Positions 23,982 to 38,996 of a stretch of 64,000 nt of DNA are shown in pieces. The position numbers and the translations under genes were made by a program. Position 1 is the stretch's first letter; every line of letters begins with the position of its first letter. The stretch is from NCBI GenBank assembly GCA_036583965.1, contig JAZBQD010000019.1, positions 20,959,085 through 21,023,084 on the forward strand, given 5' to 3'. Below the pieces are notes generated by a model. That model saw nothing but the letters and a program-made list of their open reading frames with translations, did not search any database and was not told the origin of the DNA. This DNA comes from Prunella strophiata (taxonomy: Eukaryota > Chordata > Aves > Passeriformes > Prunellidae).

Positions 23982-26900
23982 GTTCAATAACATCTGTAGC
24001 AAGAGAAAGTACCATTTAAGAAGGAATTTTTGCTAAAATAGGTTCCAGATTGTTCACATCTATTTTTCAACACACAATCCACCTTCCTATGGTTTGCGCG
24101 TTTACATTTTGCGTTATTCCCTTTTGGTTTATATAGTTTCTTCAGCTATGGGGTTAGCTTTGATATGGAAGACATTCAGCCTATTCTCAAAAATGTCTTT
24201 TAAATACTCGAGTACTACCCTCCCTCTTCTTCCATTTTCACCCCATTACAAATACAGTTTTAGAAAAATCCACTCTTGTTCTTTTTCAGGATTTGATTTT
24301 ATAAGCAAGGCATGTGAAATAAAAACATCAACATCCAGACCATTCTACTTGGATTTTTCTATGCCTAAGGACTGCTGAATCTCAAGTGTTCTTATACCCC
24401 TCTCTTTTCATTTATGTCCTAACAAGAGGCAGTTACTGAGCTCTAGCTGGTTCAAATCAACAGGACAACAGAAAAACAGAAATAAACATCTGCTGGAGAT
24501 CTGCAAGTCACAGTCTTCCTCCACTGGGTGAATCAAGTGTCTGAAGCTTTAAAAGTAGCTGTCTGATGTTGTACTGTTGCCTGCTACAAAGCTCTTATGG
24601 CCAACTGAAAACTACCTGTGGACAATCAGAAATGAGGTGCAGCTGTTCTACACCATCAGTTTTCAGGCATTGTCTGCAGGCACAGAAATGAAAGAAAGCA
24701 GACCTCCAAATTGTATTATTCTAATGACCATCTTGCTCTGCACTGCACTGTTCTCCTGAGTTATGCTGCTCTTCTCTCAGGAATTATCACTAAATAACAG
24801 AAGTTTCTCTTATTTTATGCACTAGAACTATCCATGCTTAACAGACTACAGTTGGTGTGCTACACATTTGTGGGAAGCAACTCCCAGAGTTGATAACAAA
24901 GAGAGGTCTGCTAAACATTACAGTTCTGGGCTTTTTTACAATATCTCTACTGAACTTACTGACAAAACTCGTGTTGAAATCATTAATTCAGAAACAACAT
25001 GACTGCAACAGAGTAGGCCAGACTTTATTTTTCTTGTACATTGTACAAGTTCTGGATATGAAATCAGCTAAGGAAAATGGTGATATTCTGACCCCAGATC
25101 AATCCTCTGGATTGTTATTAGCATCATCAACTGATAAAGGAAATAAATGCTGTAAAAGTGAGTTACAAGAAAACATTAGGGGTGACAGGATGAAATGTGA
25201 AATCAAATTTTATAGGCAAATGGAAGGGTGTATATATATTTAACTATTGTTATTCCTTAATTTGGCTTATTAGATTTTCTAATTTACAGAAGCCATTATT
25301 GATTTGGAACTTTAATTTTTTGGTTTTGAAATTTTTTCTTATTTTTACATAATTCTGGCATCTGCACCTAACAAGTTCATATACTACCCTCGACAAGAAA
25401 AAGCACAGGGAACACAGATGTAGGTGGTCTTGAGTGGAATAGCTTGAATAAGATTTGTGATGGCTTTGCTCCCTGCCATAGTTTTACTTGGGAGATTTGA
25501 CAGATGAGAAAGATAAAAAATGTCACTAAACACAAGCAGAAAGACACTTTCTCAAAGTGCAGTGTTTAATTTAGTGGCTGTATGTTGCTCAAAAATACTT
25601 TCCACAAAATAAATGAGACTTTATGAGTAAGTGAAGAGAGTCTCTTTTGGATCTCTAGTCAACTGTGGCTGACTCAGTCAAGTTTTATACTTTGATATTG
25701 TGTGTATTTTAATTTGAGAATATGGCTTTGATTTCATATTGAGAGACAACTTAAAGCTTCATTGAGTCTTACAGGAGTGTTGTTCCTTGGATACAGCAAA
25801 GCAGTTGCTGAGTTCAGAAAAAGAATACCAATTTAAGTTATCCCGTATAATTAAGAGAAACAGATACTGCATACCCAAGCTGGAATTTGGTGTAATATGG
25901 CAAGACTAATACCTCAGTTTTTGGAAAGAAATTATAGTGATGCAAAGGACTTGAGGCTGCTGCTTTGCTTCTGTACAGAGCTGAGCTGAGAAATACTGCT
26001 TCAGTTGATTAAAGAAACTGCTGCTAGGGAATGCAGGTATTTACATCCAGGGTTTTGACCATTTGCTTTTTAAAATTCCTTATGGACAGTTTCACAAATA
26101 AAATCCTAAAAAGACTTGCTATTTTAATTGCGGATTGTCTTAGCAAAAGTAAAACTGAAAGGATGCTTACAAATGACAGGTAATTGATATGCACACTTCT
26201 CCACAGTGAAAATAGAGACAAACAGTTCCTTCACTATTGTGGTAAATAATCAAAACCAACCAACCCACATTTCTGACCCATGGTACCATTCACTCAGAAT
26301 TAAACTAATTTTTGATAACCGGTGCCTAAATTAACAAGCAAGGGATTGGTCCACTGTGGCAGATCCTTGCAGTGAAGACAACAAAAATACACTCTCTTTT
26401 CCCTAAATAGTGTGCCAGACAGACAAATCAATGAAATGCAATCTCATCAAACTTGGCTGGGGTGGCATAGACTGTATGGCAGAGTTGGACCCAGATTCAT
26501 CCAATACAATGTGACGAGAAGTTTGTGCTGACACAAAGATGAAGCAAAGAACAGAGCACAGAAATTTGCAGTTTCCAATAGAAAACACACACCTTTCCAC
26601 TGTTATTTTCATCTAGGGAAGCTTGCTAATCTTACAAGAGGTTAAGGCATGTTCTACATTTCTCTTTTGAACAGGAGGGCCTTTATTTCATCCTTATATA
26701 TTAGAAATAATGAAGAAGTCTAAAATCAATTTTTCTCATTAAAAAGCCAGCTTAACTCTGAAGACTCTGTTTACCTACTTCTTCTGAGGTCATGCTTTTT
26801 GTTGAAGAAGGATTAGCCTATTTCTATACTCTGTCATAATACATAACATCTGTACCTTTTTCTTTCATTCTCTACAATGAGATTTAATATGTAATACTAA

Positions 26901-27084
26901 GTAAGGTATATCTTGACAAAATGTAATTTTTAATAGCCTAAAAACTATGCAACTCCTATTGATGCCTTTATTAAACAGATTTAGGCCAGTACTACCTCAT
27001 CAGTATCTAAGGATGTTACTCACAGATGTGAACCTGGGATTGCAGAGAGAACAATATTTACATCTTATACAGAAAGTTAAATCC

Positions 27085-27232
27085 AGTAACAAAAACCCAA
27101 CAAAACAAATAACTAAAAAAACCTCCAACCCCCCCCCCAACTCTGCAAGTTCCCCTCAAAATCCCCAAACCAAACCAAAAACCACAAAAGAACTCACAAA
27201 ACCAAAAACCAAAACCAAACCAAATCTCCACC
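27085..27232. repeat. AACCA/CCAAA-rich low-complexity block with C run
   Basis: Strong A and C bias on the + strand with almost no G or T, including a C10 run near 27130. It produces artefact open frames on both strands (Lys/Pro/Asn-rich forward, Phe/Gly/Trp-rich reverse). Confidence 0.9.
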
Positions 27233-28222
27233 AACGGGAAAAGAGGCAACTAGTGACAGCAGCAAGTCTTTATTGAATTTTTACTTGTATATTCTTGTGA
27301 ACAAGGTATTAAAAAAAAATCATAGGCATTTACTTCACCATCATTAATTTATTATAACTCTCCTCCAGTACAAGGTTGTCTCAATTCTGCTAGTATCTTA
27401 GGTGATCTATTGCTAAGACAGAATACAATTCCGTCAGTAAAGACATGATGTTTATAAAGTAATTTTCTGAGGAAGCACTTGAAAGCCCTCAAGTGAAATA
27501 GATGACAGAAATTCAGAACATTTTAATTATTTAGTGAATTTCCTAATGCTTTGTCCTGCTTTATTTTATAGTATTCAAATAATTAGCAGTACAAATGGAA
27601 GTGGCAAATATCCCAAATCTATAGCACAAACACAAGAAACCACACATTTAGGCTTTTGCACTCCCCAGTTTGCTGAATCTCAGCAGCAGGAAGTTTCTCC
27701 TCTTATATACTGCCTTAATTTTCCTTTTTTTTTTTTTGGCCATCCTTTCCTCCTTTTTATAACCATTTGTTCACCCTACAAATTATTTTCCTTTCTTGGT
27801 TGTTACACTCAGAATGGTTTTCTAGAGAGGAGAGTGGATGGAGTTTTATTCACAACTCTTAAATTAAGGATATTGCCCTTACTATTTTCATTATTTCAAA
27901 GATGCATTGAGTTTTGGTTTTGCCTAAAATTTGTTCCAAATTCACTTTTGGATATTAAGAAATTAGAATGATACAGAATTGATTTCTGAGCAATCAACCT
28001 TCACCTAGTTTCCTTCTTCTGTAACACCGTTGGCATTGTGCTACAGCTGGCAAATAAAAATTAAATGTCTAAAAGGTTAGAGTATAAGTAAAAGAGAAAA
28101 CTCTCTAATGACAACAGTATTTGGGAATCCATCTATTTTTCCAGGTAATTGACTACCTCTTTATAGTACCTTCAGAGACTTGTGACTGACTTCTTACAGA
28201 ACTACCAAAAACCCAACAAACT

Positions 28223-28260
28223 ACAAAGATGTAACCAGCACCCCAAAGATGTAACCAGCT
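28223..28260. repeat. short direct duplication CAAAGATGTAACCAGC
   Basis: A 16-bp motif occurs twice with a spacing of about 20 bp. Small local duplication. Confidence 0.8.
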
Positions 28261-31200
28261 CAATCCTTTAATTTTACACCCATCATCACTGAGAGAGCAG
28301 CTATCTCTCTGCAAAGGCAAACAGCCAGTAAGTTCCAGTAGGACCATGCAACAGACAGAGCTACTGCCAGAACAGTTTATATGCAAAATCAAGTTCAAAG
28401 GAAAGCAAACTCAGGGAAATCAGCATTTTGAGACTGACTCTGAGGTGGGGGAGGCAGGTGTGGTTTTCACCAAGTACTGCATTTCCTCCCAAAATAGTTT
28501 TTACCTACTTTTTTTCATTTTTAAAAGTATGGAGAGGAATTGGGTTTTTTTGCAGGTGAAAAGCTTTTCTCAAATTATAGCTGGATAGCACTGGCTATAG
28601 AAAGTGACAGGGCATATAAGGAATATAGCAATGCTACAGATAGATGCTGCAACTTATTCACAGCACCTTTTGGCTTTTATCTCAGTCTTCCCCTCCACCA
28701 TTGCCTATACAGCTTCTATCCACTTAATACTCATTGCTATTTCTTGCATTGCAAGGTTACCTCGCCTTATAATATTGCTGCATTGTAATGCTCCTTTCTG
28801 AGCCTGCTATAAGGCTCTGATAATGCATGTGAATGCTGACCTGCCTGCCAGTACTTGATAATTTAATTCTATCAAACCATTCTGCTGTTTCAAACCTTCC
28901 TGATACCTTAGTCGTGCACCATCCTTGCTGTTGCATCCCTGCCCAGTCTCTAGCCCTGGACACAAAACTCACCTTCATCTTAAGTTCCACTGCTGCTTCT
29001 GTTTGAACACCAAAATAACTTTTTGCACTCCTTCTTGATTCCTAGACCAAGACTTCCCAACTAAATTCCCTGAAGTTTAAAAACTCTATGAAAGTTTAAA
29101 TTCAGTGTTCAATGCCTACCTTCAGGCATTAACTGTTGCTGCCAAGGTGGGAAGTCCATTGCATGCTCTGAGGTCACTTTTGGCCCCCAGACTCCCTACC
29201 TTCCACGTACAAGAAATGTCTCACTGTAATTCACAGGCATAAAACCCACACTAAAGGAAAAAAAGCTGGACCTCTTACATTCCTCTGATCCCATCTGCCC
29301 TCCCACAGATGCACAGCATAGGGACCACTACAGGTTCTGCTTCTTGAATAGGTGATTCCAGTGAAGCTGTGGATTGTTGTTGAATATATACAGAGGCATC
29401 TATTTCACACAATTCTAAGCACATGTAAAAATGGATTAGATAAAATACAGGTTATTTTCAGGTGAAATTATCTTGTTTCTAAATTGTACTTAAAGGGTGT
29501 GCAAAGAGAACAAAGATTTGTTATCTAGAAGCAGAAAGTTAATTTGTGTGATAAACAAATATAAAAATTTTTGATGAATGAGAAAATAGGGAACTGCTCA
29601 GTACGTTTGAAAATCAGCTATCTTCTGCATAAAATGGACAAATTGCTGATGTACCAAACACATAGCTATATGGTTTAGTTCATGAATGATTACAAAACTT
29701 TTTCAAATCATTAGTTCAAAAAATGTTTGAGACCTAGAAATTCTCAGAGCTGATCCATTACCTAAATGACACAGCAACTAACCAACCCAGCAGCTCTGCC
29801 AGAGGTCAAAACAAGCTCTTTCCTTGTAGATCAGCTAAAACATAAAATGCTTCAACAGAAAATATTTCAACTCTTTGACTGACCATATATTGTTCTTCTC
29901 GATTGCTGTCTGGCTGGGGACATACCAGACAAAAATTTGTTATGACCTATATTCTGATCAGAAAAAGGCAAGCATTTAGTGAGGTTACTCACACAATAAT
30001 ATTTTCATTTATTTGTGTTGGGGGCCTGGAGCCTCTGCCTCACTACAATTTTGGAAAATATTCACTGTGGAAAGAAACAAACTCCAAATAAAGGAAGAAT
30101 TCATTTCTCATGCTATCAGGGGATCTCAGAAGATTCTGAGATGTGTCTATTATAGTCATAACAGCCATGGTCACAATAATGCCACAGAGTAGGATATAAA
30201 TGGGCTGCCTAAATGGGAAAAGACTATTCATCTTCCAAGAATCTTCACAGCCTTTAGTCAGGTAGCTGTTTTCATATCACATTGTCTCTCTTTGTGTCAG
30301 TAAGTCCACATACATTACCCTGCAGCATATGCTCATCTCTTTATGGCTGCCTATTTTCCATTGTATATTTTCCCATTTGTGAAAAATCTGATCATATGTC
30401 TAGAACAGCTATACAAATAATATCTTTCCCATGTAACTACTGCTTATAAGCCTTTAAATAAACTTGTTTGAATGACTCTACAGAAACCTTGAGGACAGTG
30501 AATTTTTAAATTAACTACACCTTTCCGTTTCCCCCTTTGGTCCAGATCAATTGGTATAAAGGAATATCAAAGTGGGACGAATCTTTTTCCAGCATTCCCA
30601 AAGTGAAGCAATGCTTCATGCCTTTGCTCTTTTCCTTAAAACTAGCCAGAAAATAAAACCTGGTTTTGCACTGTTTCCTGCTGTGTAGGTTTCTTCCTTT
30701 TCCTTCTTTCTGTGAAGAAAGGTAAGCTGGCTGAAAAAAGAAAAGCATGAAAAAAGGCAGCTTCGCTGACTGATCCAATAGACCAGGCAGTCTATTGTGT
30801 CTGAATTGCATCTTCCTGCTTGGACTGTGAGCAGGTGATTGATTGAAAACATTTGTTAGCAACTGCAAATGGGAAGTCAGTCTTGACTTTGAATAGTCAA
30901 GAAGTTGGAATCTTTTCCAGAGGAATTTATTCAAATTTTGTGCAGCTGGATATGTCTGCTAGGGATGAGACTCAGAGGTGCTTTGAGGGCACAAAAGATC
31001 AAGGTGGTAACAACTTTCCAGATGATGGAGAGAAACATGCAAAGTCCTGAAAAGACCAGCACCCATCATCTCCCCTCTTCCAGCCTAGTGCTGACATTTC
31101 CTTTCCATCTGTGCAGGAACATCCCCTCTCACTACCTTGGATTCATTGCCCCATGCTGATGTGCATTGCCTCTGTGCATTGCTAATCTGTTACCACATCT

Positions 31201-34200
31201 GGTTTCAGCGATGACCAAATTTGGGTGAGAGTGACTCACGCTGATACAAAATCGTAATGTTCTTTCTGAATCCATCAGGATGACAGGGCTGCATGAATAA
31301 TGCTGTTAGAAGAGTATCAGTAATGTGTTTGTCAGCCTAAGACCCCTTGAAACTCTGGGCTTGGCTGCAGAACTCAGAGCAGTGGAAAAACAAAGATTTC
31401 TCTGGAAACTCTGTAGAAGCTGGGAGCTGCCACCTGTCACAGTGTTCAGGTACCTCTGGGATAAGTAGATTACCTGACTGTGACCAGGTGACAGTCCCTG
31501 ACCTGTGTTATGGACCTCAAAATCCCAAGGCAGCAAGCCTTGGACTTTTGCTTTTCTGAGTGGAAGCAATTCTTGATACAATCTGACCTACTTTACCTGT
31601 AAATGTGAAAACAGGGACAGGTACCACTGATCAGCTACAGATTGCTTTTTTGCTGTAACTGAAATCCCACGGAGGTCTTGGGGGCCTGAATGCCATACAG
31701 TGATGGCTCAGTGGTGCTCAACAGAAATACCAAAGTGGACTGCCTAATGGAAGAGAGCATTCAGCCTAGTTAGGAAGTGACAAAGGATTACAAGTCAGGA
31801 GGTGCCTAGAGCAGACTCCAGGGCACCATGATTAGCTTGACTTTAACCCCTGTGCCTGCCCCAAAAGCAACAACAGCAGATGAAAACACTGAAACCTTTT
31901 TATGATCTACTTCAAAAAATGATTGGCAAAAAGCAGCAGGAAAGATGCCATTGTGTCATTTTGAGCCTGTGGTGCAAGACAGGATTCCATCATAAAAAAG
32001 CATTTCTACTTCCCCTACACATGCTGTGACACAGGGTTCTAAGGTGCCTTACTGAGCAGCTTCAATATGGGAAGGAGCAACTTATGAAAACCTGGTACAG
32101 CTGAGAGGAACTGTGCAGAAACACTTCAAAGGAGTAATTTCAAAGAATTTTAGACAGTACAAGTGGAGAAAAACAGAAAGCAGGAAGAGATTCTATAATA
32201 TTTGTTATATGCAGGATCAATGGCTAAAGGCAGGGAAGGAAAGTGCCTGTCACCCAAACGCTTTGAATTTGTCAACCAGAATTCAAGCTGAACCTGGATT
32301 TAGGCTTTCTGCTTATGTTTAAGATGACTGTACTTGACTTCAATTCCTGGTCCTTGCTTTGAGCAGAAAAAAAGGCAGTGTAAGAGACAAATAGTAATTA
32401 GAAAGTAATAGAGGGAAGAATTTACTATCCTGTTTCTGTTTATACTCTGTCACTTGCCTATAACCCAGTCCTCACTCTTCCCTCTCAAAGCCAGTGTCCA
32501 TTTTTAAGAAGAAGCTGAAGGAATACATCTATGATTTGCTGTAACTGTATATTTATGTCAGCCTGTTAACTTTCCATTGCAAGATGAGCTTTTCACAAGT
32601 GAGAAATTTTTACAGTTCTGAGAGACATTTTACTGTGATGAGGTAGTATTTTCTGTAGCCATTTACAGTGTGGAACAGTGAGGAATACAATTCATCTTGG
32701 ATGGCCTACTATAGACTTTCAGCCCTGGTTCTACTCTCAGCTGCAGTAGAGAACTCGAGCCTGGACTTAAGTAACTTCACTGAATGGTGTGATGATAAGC
32801 CAGCACATTTGGCAGCATTAACATTTTATTATCAATATATTAGGGGCACCTGACTATCTTTGTCCATATTTAAAATGCTTCAGTTTTTGCCATCTCAAAC
32901 TCATCAATTTTCACAGCAGCCAGACACCTGCACTCTGACAATCCATCACCTTATTTAAATACCAAGGCATGAGAAGCCTCTTAATAAGGTTAGCAATCCA
33001 GGTCTGTAACTTTAAAAAATACTCTTGGCCATATGGGCATTGGAATTCCATCATAAAACACTCAGTGACTGCAAGGCAGAGCAGAATTGACATACATCAA
33101 GATAAAAAATGAAGTACGGTTGCTTATGACACATTTTGGATTTTGTAGTTGTATTTTTTGTTGTCTTGGTTTTCTCCTTGGGTGGAAGTGGGAGCTACAA
33201 TTGTTACTACCTATAACTTTTGAGATTCTATTCATTTTGAAATGGTACATAATTGAACTATGACACTTTTGCCTCAGACCTGAACACAGTGCAAATTGTG
33301 TTCCTTTCTTCACTGTGCTTACAGTTACGTAAAATCTTTATTTATATTGGTTTAGGAAGCAGGAGCATTAGCTCTAAGACACCAGTCATCTCTGTGTAAA
33401 TCTGAATGCATTCTATTTTAATGAAAATCTTCCAGTTGTTCTATTTAAAACAGGGTAACAACAAAAAGCTAAGTCTAACTCTTGGGCTGAGGATACAGTC
33501 ACTGCAAAGGATAAGCACCTGTTCAGCTTGAGACACATGCAAATGTAAATCCAAAGAGAAATATATCACATGGTTTATTTCATTATGCAATTCTTTCCTC
33601 CCTCCCAATGCTTTGAAAGCACTAAGGCTGGCTGAAAAAAAACCACAGGCACAGCCAATGACACAGCTCCTGTGATGGCTCTAATGTCTCCCTGAAACAC
33701 TTTCCAAAAATTGTGGCACAAATGTTAAACTTTCATTACAAGGGAAGAAAGAAGCCCCAATTTTACCTCTGCTTTGGAAGGAAACAGCTGTCAAAATACA
33801 AGCAGGTTGTGCGATGGTGTCCTGTTAACCCAATTTTACAGAAAACTCCCAGCAGCTAGACAATAGCAACCTTTAAGATGTAATTCAGCCTCCATCTGTG
33901 CCATTACTGTCAATTAAGGATACTTTAAATGTTAAAATTGCAAAAGAGAAATTAAAAACAAACAAAACCAACCAAAGAAATAAAAAATAAAGGGCAAAAA
34001 AGCAATACCATTAAATGAGACCCTCCCAACATTTACATAGCACTGCTACACAGAGAGATTGTGGTTGGAGAGTTGTGAACATTTTTCTAAAGTGTTATTT
34101 AATACTAGTCTGCACCTCAAGTATGGCAATCTAAATTCCCCCACGGAACAAGTCTTTTGGTTTTAAAGACATAGCAATTTCTACCCATGCTTCGAGAAAG

Positions 34201-35681
34201 AGTGGGTGTTGTGAAAATCAGAAACTACTGCACAACAGAAGGTCTTATGTTCCACCTAAATATTTAGCTAGAAAAAGGAAGGCTAAATAGCTGTGCTTTT
34301 CCTATCCATAAATTTCCCTACAATGAAGAGAGGTGGGAGAGAGGAAGAAAAGTTAAGCTAGAGGATAACACCAGCCCCAAAAGAAATGGCAGTACATGGG
34401 CTAACAGCACACCACAGGATGCCAATTAGAAACTGTGCCTCCTCATTATAGGATTTGGGTTCCATAACAACTTTTCAAAACACAGCAGAAGAAAGAAACT
34501 CAATGAGTTAAGAGACAAAACAGCATTATTACTGAAAGGAATTAAATCATACAGCATCTTGCTATATGCAATAGCTTGGGATCAGTGACCCACGGGTCTT
34601 TTGCAGCCCTAAGACCATGTTGTAAAGGAAGGAAATTAAGCTATGTCAGTAAGAGAAATCATTTAGACCACCACCTAGATCACAGTGACAACACTGTACT
34701 TGTGCTTCCTGCAGTGCTGATGTGCCTTCCTGCAGCCTTGCTGAGCACTCAGGCAAGGAGCTCCCACCTGAAACAGGACAGGACCAGCCTCAGTGATAAC
34801 ACCAGGACTGGTTCTTGTGAGCTGATAGAGGTATCATATACAGTCAGGGAACTAACTGGGAAGATTTTCTGGAAAATGAGAAATAGATACTATGCTGTAC
34901 CATTTATTTGCTATGAGAAATTGTTGGCTGTCCTGGAAAGGTATAATCTTCCTAGACAAGCCAAAGTAACAGCTGTCTGACAACACAGTTTGTCAGAATA
35001 ATCATTACCATGCTATTACATAGCAGGCCCTGTGAACCCAGCTGTCTTTTTAATGGTGGCAGCTCAAAATCTTTCTGTGGGAAACAAACTCATTCTCTCA
35101 CTCCCACCCAAGCTAAATGCCAATACAAGCCAACATATTAATATCACTCCAATTTTACATTACATATGATGCTTATGTTTAAATAACACCCTCAGATACA
35201 GTATGAGCAATGTGAACTTTCTGATGAGACTGAAAACTGGCTGCAGATTTCAGGTCTTTCATGTAATAACTTGTTTTCCTCACTCTTTGCTGTATACAAC
35301 AAATCTGGGAGATGAGCTTCCAAGTTTCTGGTTTAGTTTAGCAAAAATTACCATTTCAAGCCTTAATACATTACCTTCCTGGAACAAAATCTTTTCCCAA
35401 ACACACAAATGTCTGCTTTGTGTAACAAATCCTACTAAATACATTTCAAACTGTAAGGAAAGAGGAAAGAATATGGGGACATACATGAGTGCTGCATAGC
35501 AGGACCAGCAAGACTGGGGTACAGCTTGAACATTCTAAGAACATGATTCTGAAACTGTTTTGTTTCCTGGTTGCAAAAGCACTGGAGAAACCACAAATAC
35601 ATATAAACTGTATGTCTCCCATGATACTTCACTTGAAACCTGTCACCTGTTTATCTACATGCTGCCGTTCCAAGTTAATTA

Positions 35682-35711
35682 AAAAAACCCAAACAAACAA
35701 CAACAACAACA
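35682..35711. repeat. AAC trinucleotide repeat
   Basis: AAAAAACCCAAACAAACAAC followed by several AAC units. Short microsatellite. Confidence 0.85.
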
Positions 35712-38700
35712 AAGTCAGCAGTTGCAGAGGCAGCCAGCTGACATCCCTCCCCCCTTACAAGCTATGGAATTTTTCCCACCTAAAAGGTCTCAGTTCAGTT
35801 TTGGTTCAGGCTGGATACTGTGCTCAAACCAAAATAGAGCAGAAGTGTCTGCTAAACAGCTGGCATTCTAGACTTCCTAATGCTTAAATTCCTGCAAATT
35901 CTCTGTGGCATGTATGCAAATGAAATAGTGCAATGAAACATGGGAACACTCAGGTCTCAATGAGTGTTTCATAGAGCAAAGCTCCATCCACTCTCATGGG
36001 CATGTGTGCTACCTCACAAGGAGCACAGAGCCCTTTTTCACTTCTAGCAGCTGTCTACAACAGAGGAAGGGAATACTGTAGGAGGCAGCTTTGGCTGGAG
36101 AACTGTATCTCTAAGTCTATTCAGGCCAATACATGAACACCACAATAGGACACTTCCCATCCTGTATGTGGTGTGCCTTTCACACCAAACTTTAATTTGT
36201 AAAACCTTTGCTTTCATCATAAAGAAATCTAGCAAATAGTGGGTAGTTCCAAATCCCATGACTTTTGTGGAGTCCAAAAATATCCTAGGAGAACACTGTG
36301 TCGAAAGAACACCCGTTACAGCATTTGCTACTAAATTACATCCCAAACTTGAGAATAATAGTCCCTATTATGTAAGGCTTATAATTCAACTTTTCATTTG
36401 ACATCTCCTTTGTGCACCGTGGAACCAAACAGGCTGCCTTTTCTGAATGGAACAACAGCTCTCGTTTCATGTGTCTCATTGAAGCAACACCTCTATAGAA
36501 CAGATGGATCTCCTTTGCACTGCACTCTATGAAAAGAAGTGTCATTTAAACATGAGGCCTTTATATCAACTGCAAATGGAAAAATAACCAGCATGGCTTT
36601 CTGATCCTGGCAGAATCTGACTGCCTGCTTCTATTTGTATGCTTTTGAGGATGAAAGTCTGAGGAAGAATAAATGAGGATAATTTTTAAAAAGCTAAAAG
36701 CCAATATTTATCTCCCCTCAGTTTCTCTTCTTTCCCATGACATTAGCTGGAAGATAGCAATGGTCTGTGTGCATGCATGCAATGTGCATACAGACCCCTT
36801 GCACAACTGTAGAAGAAAACCTAATTTCAGGAGTACAGCTTGATACACAGAACTCAAAACAAACTCTATCTGTACATAATCCCATATTGCTCTCAACAAT
36901 TCCAGCAGTGTTTATTGGACATCTGCCCTGGTAGCACAACAGTGCAACATTTACTCCCTCACTCTCTCTACTGCACAATTCAAGAAGAAACTAACACACT
37001 ACTTGAGTAATTGGGTTTTGTCTGGCTGCTGCACAATGCCATCTGGGTTTACAGGGTTTTTATTCTCCAAGTTATGAAGTCAGCATGACACAGCCATTTC
37101 AGGAGGATGGCTACTGCACACCGGTCACAATCTGAAGCCATTTTCTTCCACTGATAGAAAAGAGAAAAGCATTAAAGTAATGCACTTTCTTTGTGGAATT
37201 GACTTTAGGTACCTAAATCTAAATGACTATAGTATGCCTTCCAGTTACAGAGAGAGAAGAAAGGGGAGGAGAAAGGGATCATTAAATGATTATTTTACCA
37301 CGCACATGGCAGCTGAACAAAAATCTGTGTGATAATGAGGCTCTTTTTGGGTTTTTGAAGGTAGAAGAGCATAGTACTGACAACTGGTGTAATACCAATA
37401 AGAGTCTTCTGCCTCTCTGCTCTGAGGAAAATAAGGAACACACATATTTTAGTTCAAAATGTAACCTCATTCTCACAAAAAAGTTAAACATATACATTGA
37501 ACAAGCTATCCCTATTCCAACAGAAGGAAGCACCCACCAAAACAGACTTTTTCTTCCACACAAAACCCCCAGACAACTACCAAGAAATAGAGCTGAATTG
37601 ACAAGCATACTGAGATCTGTAAGTTTCTAATGTCAGCTGTCTTTCAAGGAAATATCCTGGTATGTCCACAGGTCAGTGTGTCCCTTGCTCTTGAATAGTA
37701 AGTGTGGTGGAGTCCAATCTGTGCAGGTTCTGCAACTGCATCAACCATAAATGCTTGGGCCATTGGATTGCCTCTGTAGATAAGCATGGTTTGAGAAAAG
37801 GTGATTGCCAAATTAGGATGAACTAAGGAATAGACTAAACTTTCAAGCAAAGCTTGACAAATATCCTGCTTTTTCTTAACAGAAATCAGTATTTCCCATA
37901 TTAGGGCAGAGCTGGAGATAGAAATCTGCAGAAAGGTTTGTGAGAGCCAGAAACCCCAAGTTTATGTGCTAGTATGTCCACAGAGAGGAGAGAAAGGAGC
38001 ATGTAAAGGATTAGACAGGTCAAATCCAAATTAGATTATGCTGACAACTTCCTGAGGAAATACACTCAGGTGAGATTTCTAGGCCATCAATCTCTTACAG
38101 ATTCTTATATGAGAACTCTTAAAAGAGGTTCATATCAGGCTCAGTACTCCAGAGCCCTCCCAGCTGTCACTGTTACAGGTAGATGGGTTGCAGTAATAAA
38201 TCAGCCAGGGAGAACAGGCTGCTTTTGGCTACCACACAACCATGCTGGGACTGTGATCTTTCCTCTCTGCCAGCTGTGTCAGCTTTCCCACACTCCACAT
38301 AATTCCCATCTCCACATAAGAAAACCTGTCTTAGCTCTCACTGTGCTAAACATTACCAAGATCAATGAAACAAGTGACCTTTTTATTTCAATATATATAG
38401 GCAACACTGCTCAACAGACATCTACAAATGACTTTTTTTTTTTGTATGTGTATACATGAGCCCCTATATTCACCAACATTTCAGAGAAGCACACACATTT
38501 ATTTAAGAAGAACTGGTTTAGGTCTAATGATCAGAGATGGCAATAGTCAGCCTCTCAGGCCATTTTATCATGTCTCAGAAGCAGGCAGCTTGTAACAAGT
38601 GCATCACATCCTGCAGAGGATGTAACCAGGACAATTGTTTATTCCATTACTGTTTTCTTTCCCTTATGGTGGGAGCTCTGCTGAAGAAGAGGTTTTTGTC

Positions 38701-38996
38701 AGTGGGAGAGCAATTCCTAGTGTTACTTTTTCATACCCCCAGCCAGGTATCCTTTACTTTTCTCACTGCCATAGGTAGCTCAGACTCCACATTCTACCTT
38801 CATTTTCCCTTAACATACCAGATTTCATCTCTTTTCCTCCTTACACTCCTCTCCACATTGCACATTCCTTTTCTTGTTTTATTTAAAACTAGTAAGGCTT
38901 TTATTCAGCAGCTGGGAGAAAAGAGATTTGATGAGACTCATCTATTGCTGAGACCATGCTGACCTGGATCTTTCACTTTTCTCTTTCTCTCCCCAG

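Larger units (their letters stand above)
23066..38990. other. long stretch of unique DNA, no gene recognised
   Basis: About 16 kb with no supported gene. Content is AT-rich sequence, low-complexity blocks (23955-23981, 27085-27232, 27724-27738, 35682-35711), a short duplication around 28223-28260, and isolated splice-like motifs (for example CTTGTTCTTTTTCAG ending near 24289) with no convincing open partner. The open frames at 30515-30934 (-) and 34576-34980 (+) are among the longest but show no recognisable domain. The second begins at TTG. Confidence 0.5.

Noticed and set aside
26947..27276. 109-codon Lys/Pro/Thr/Asn-rich open frame
   Set aside because: It coincides with the AACCA-type low-complexity block. 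The lack of stops follows from the lack of T and G.
34576..34980. 134-codon plus-strand open frame as a gene
   Set aside because: It starts at TTG, has no recognisable domain, and has no clear splice sites or promoter around it.
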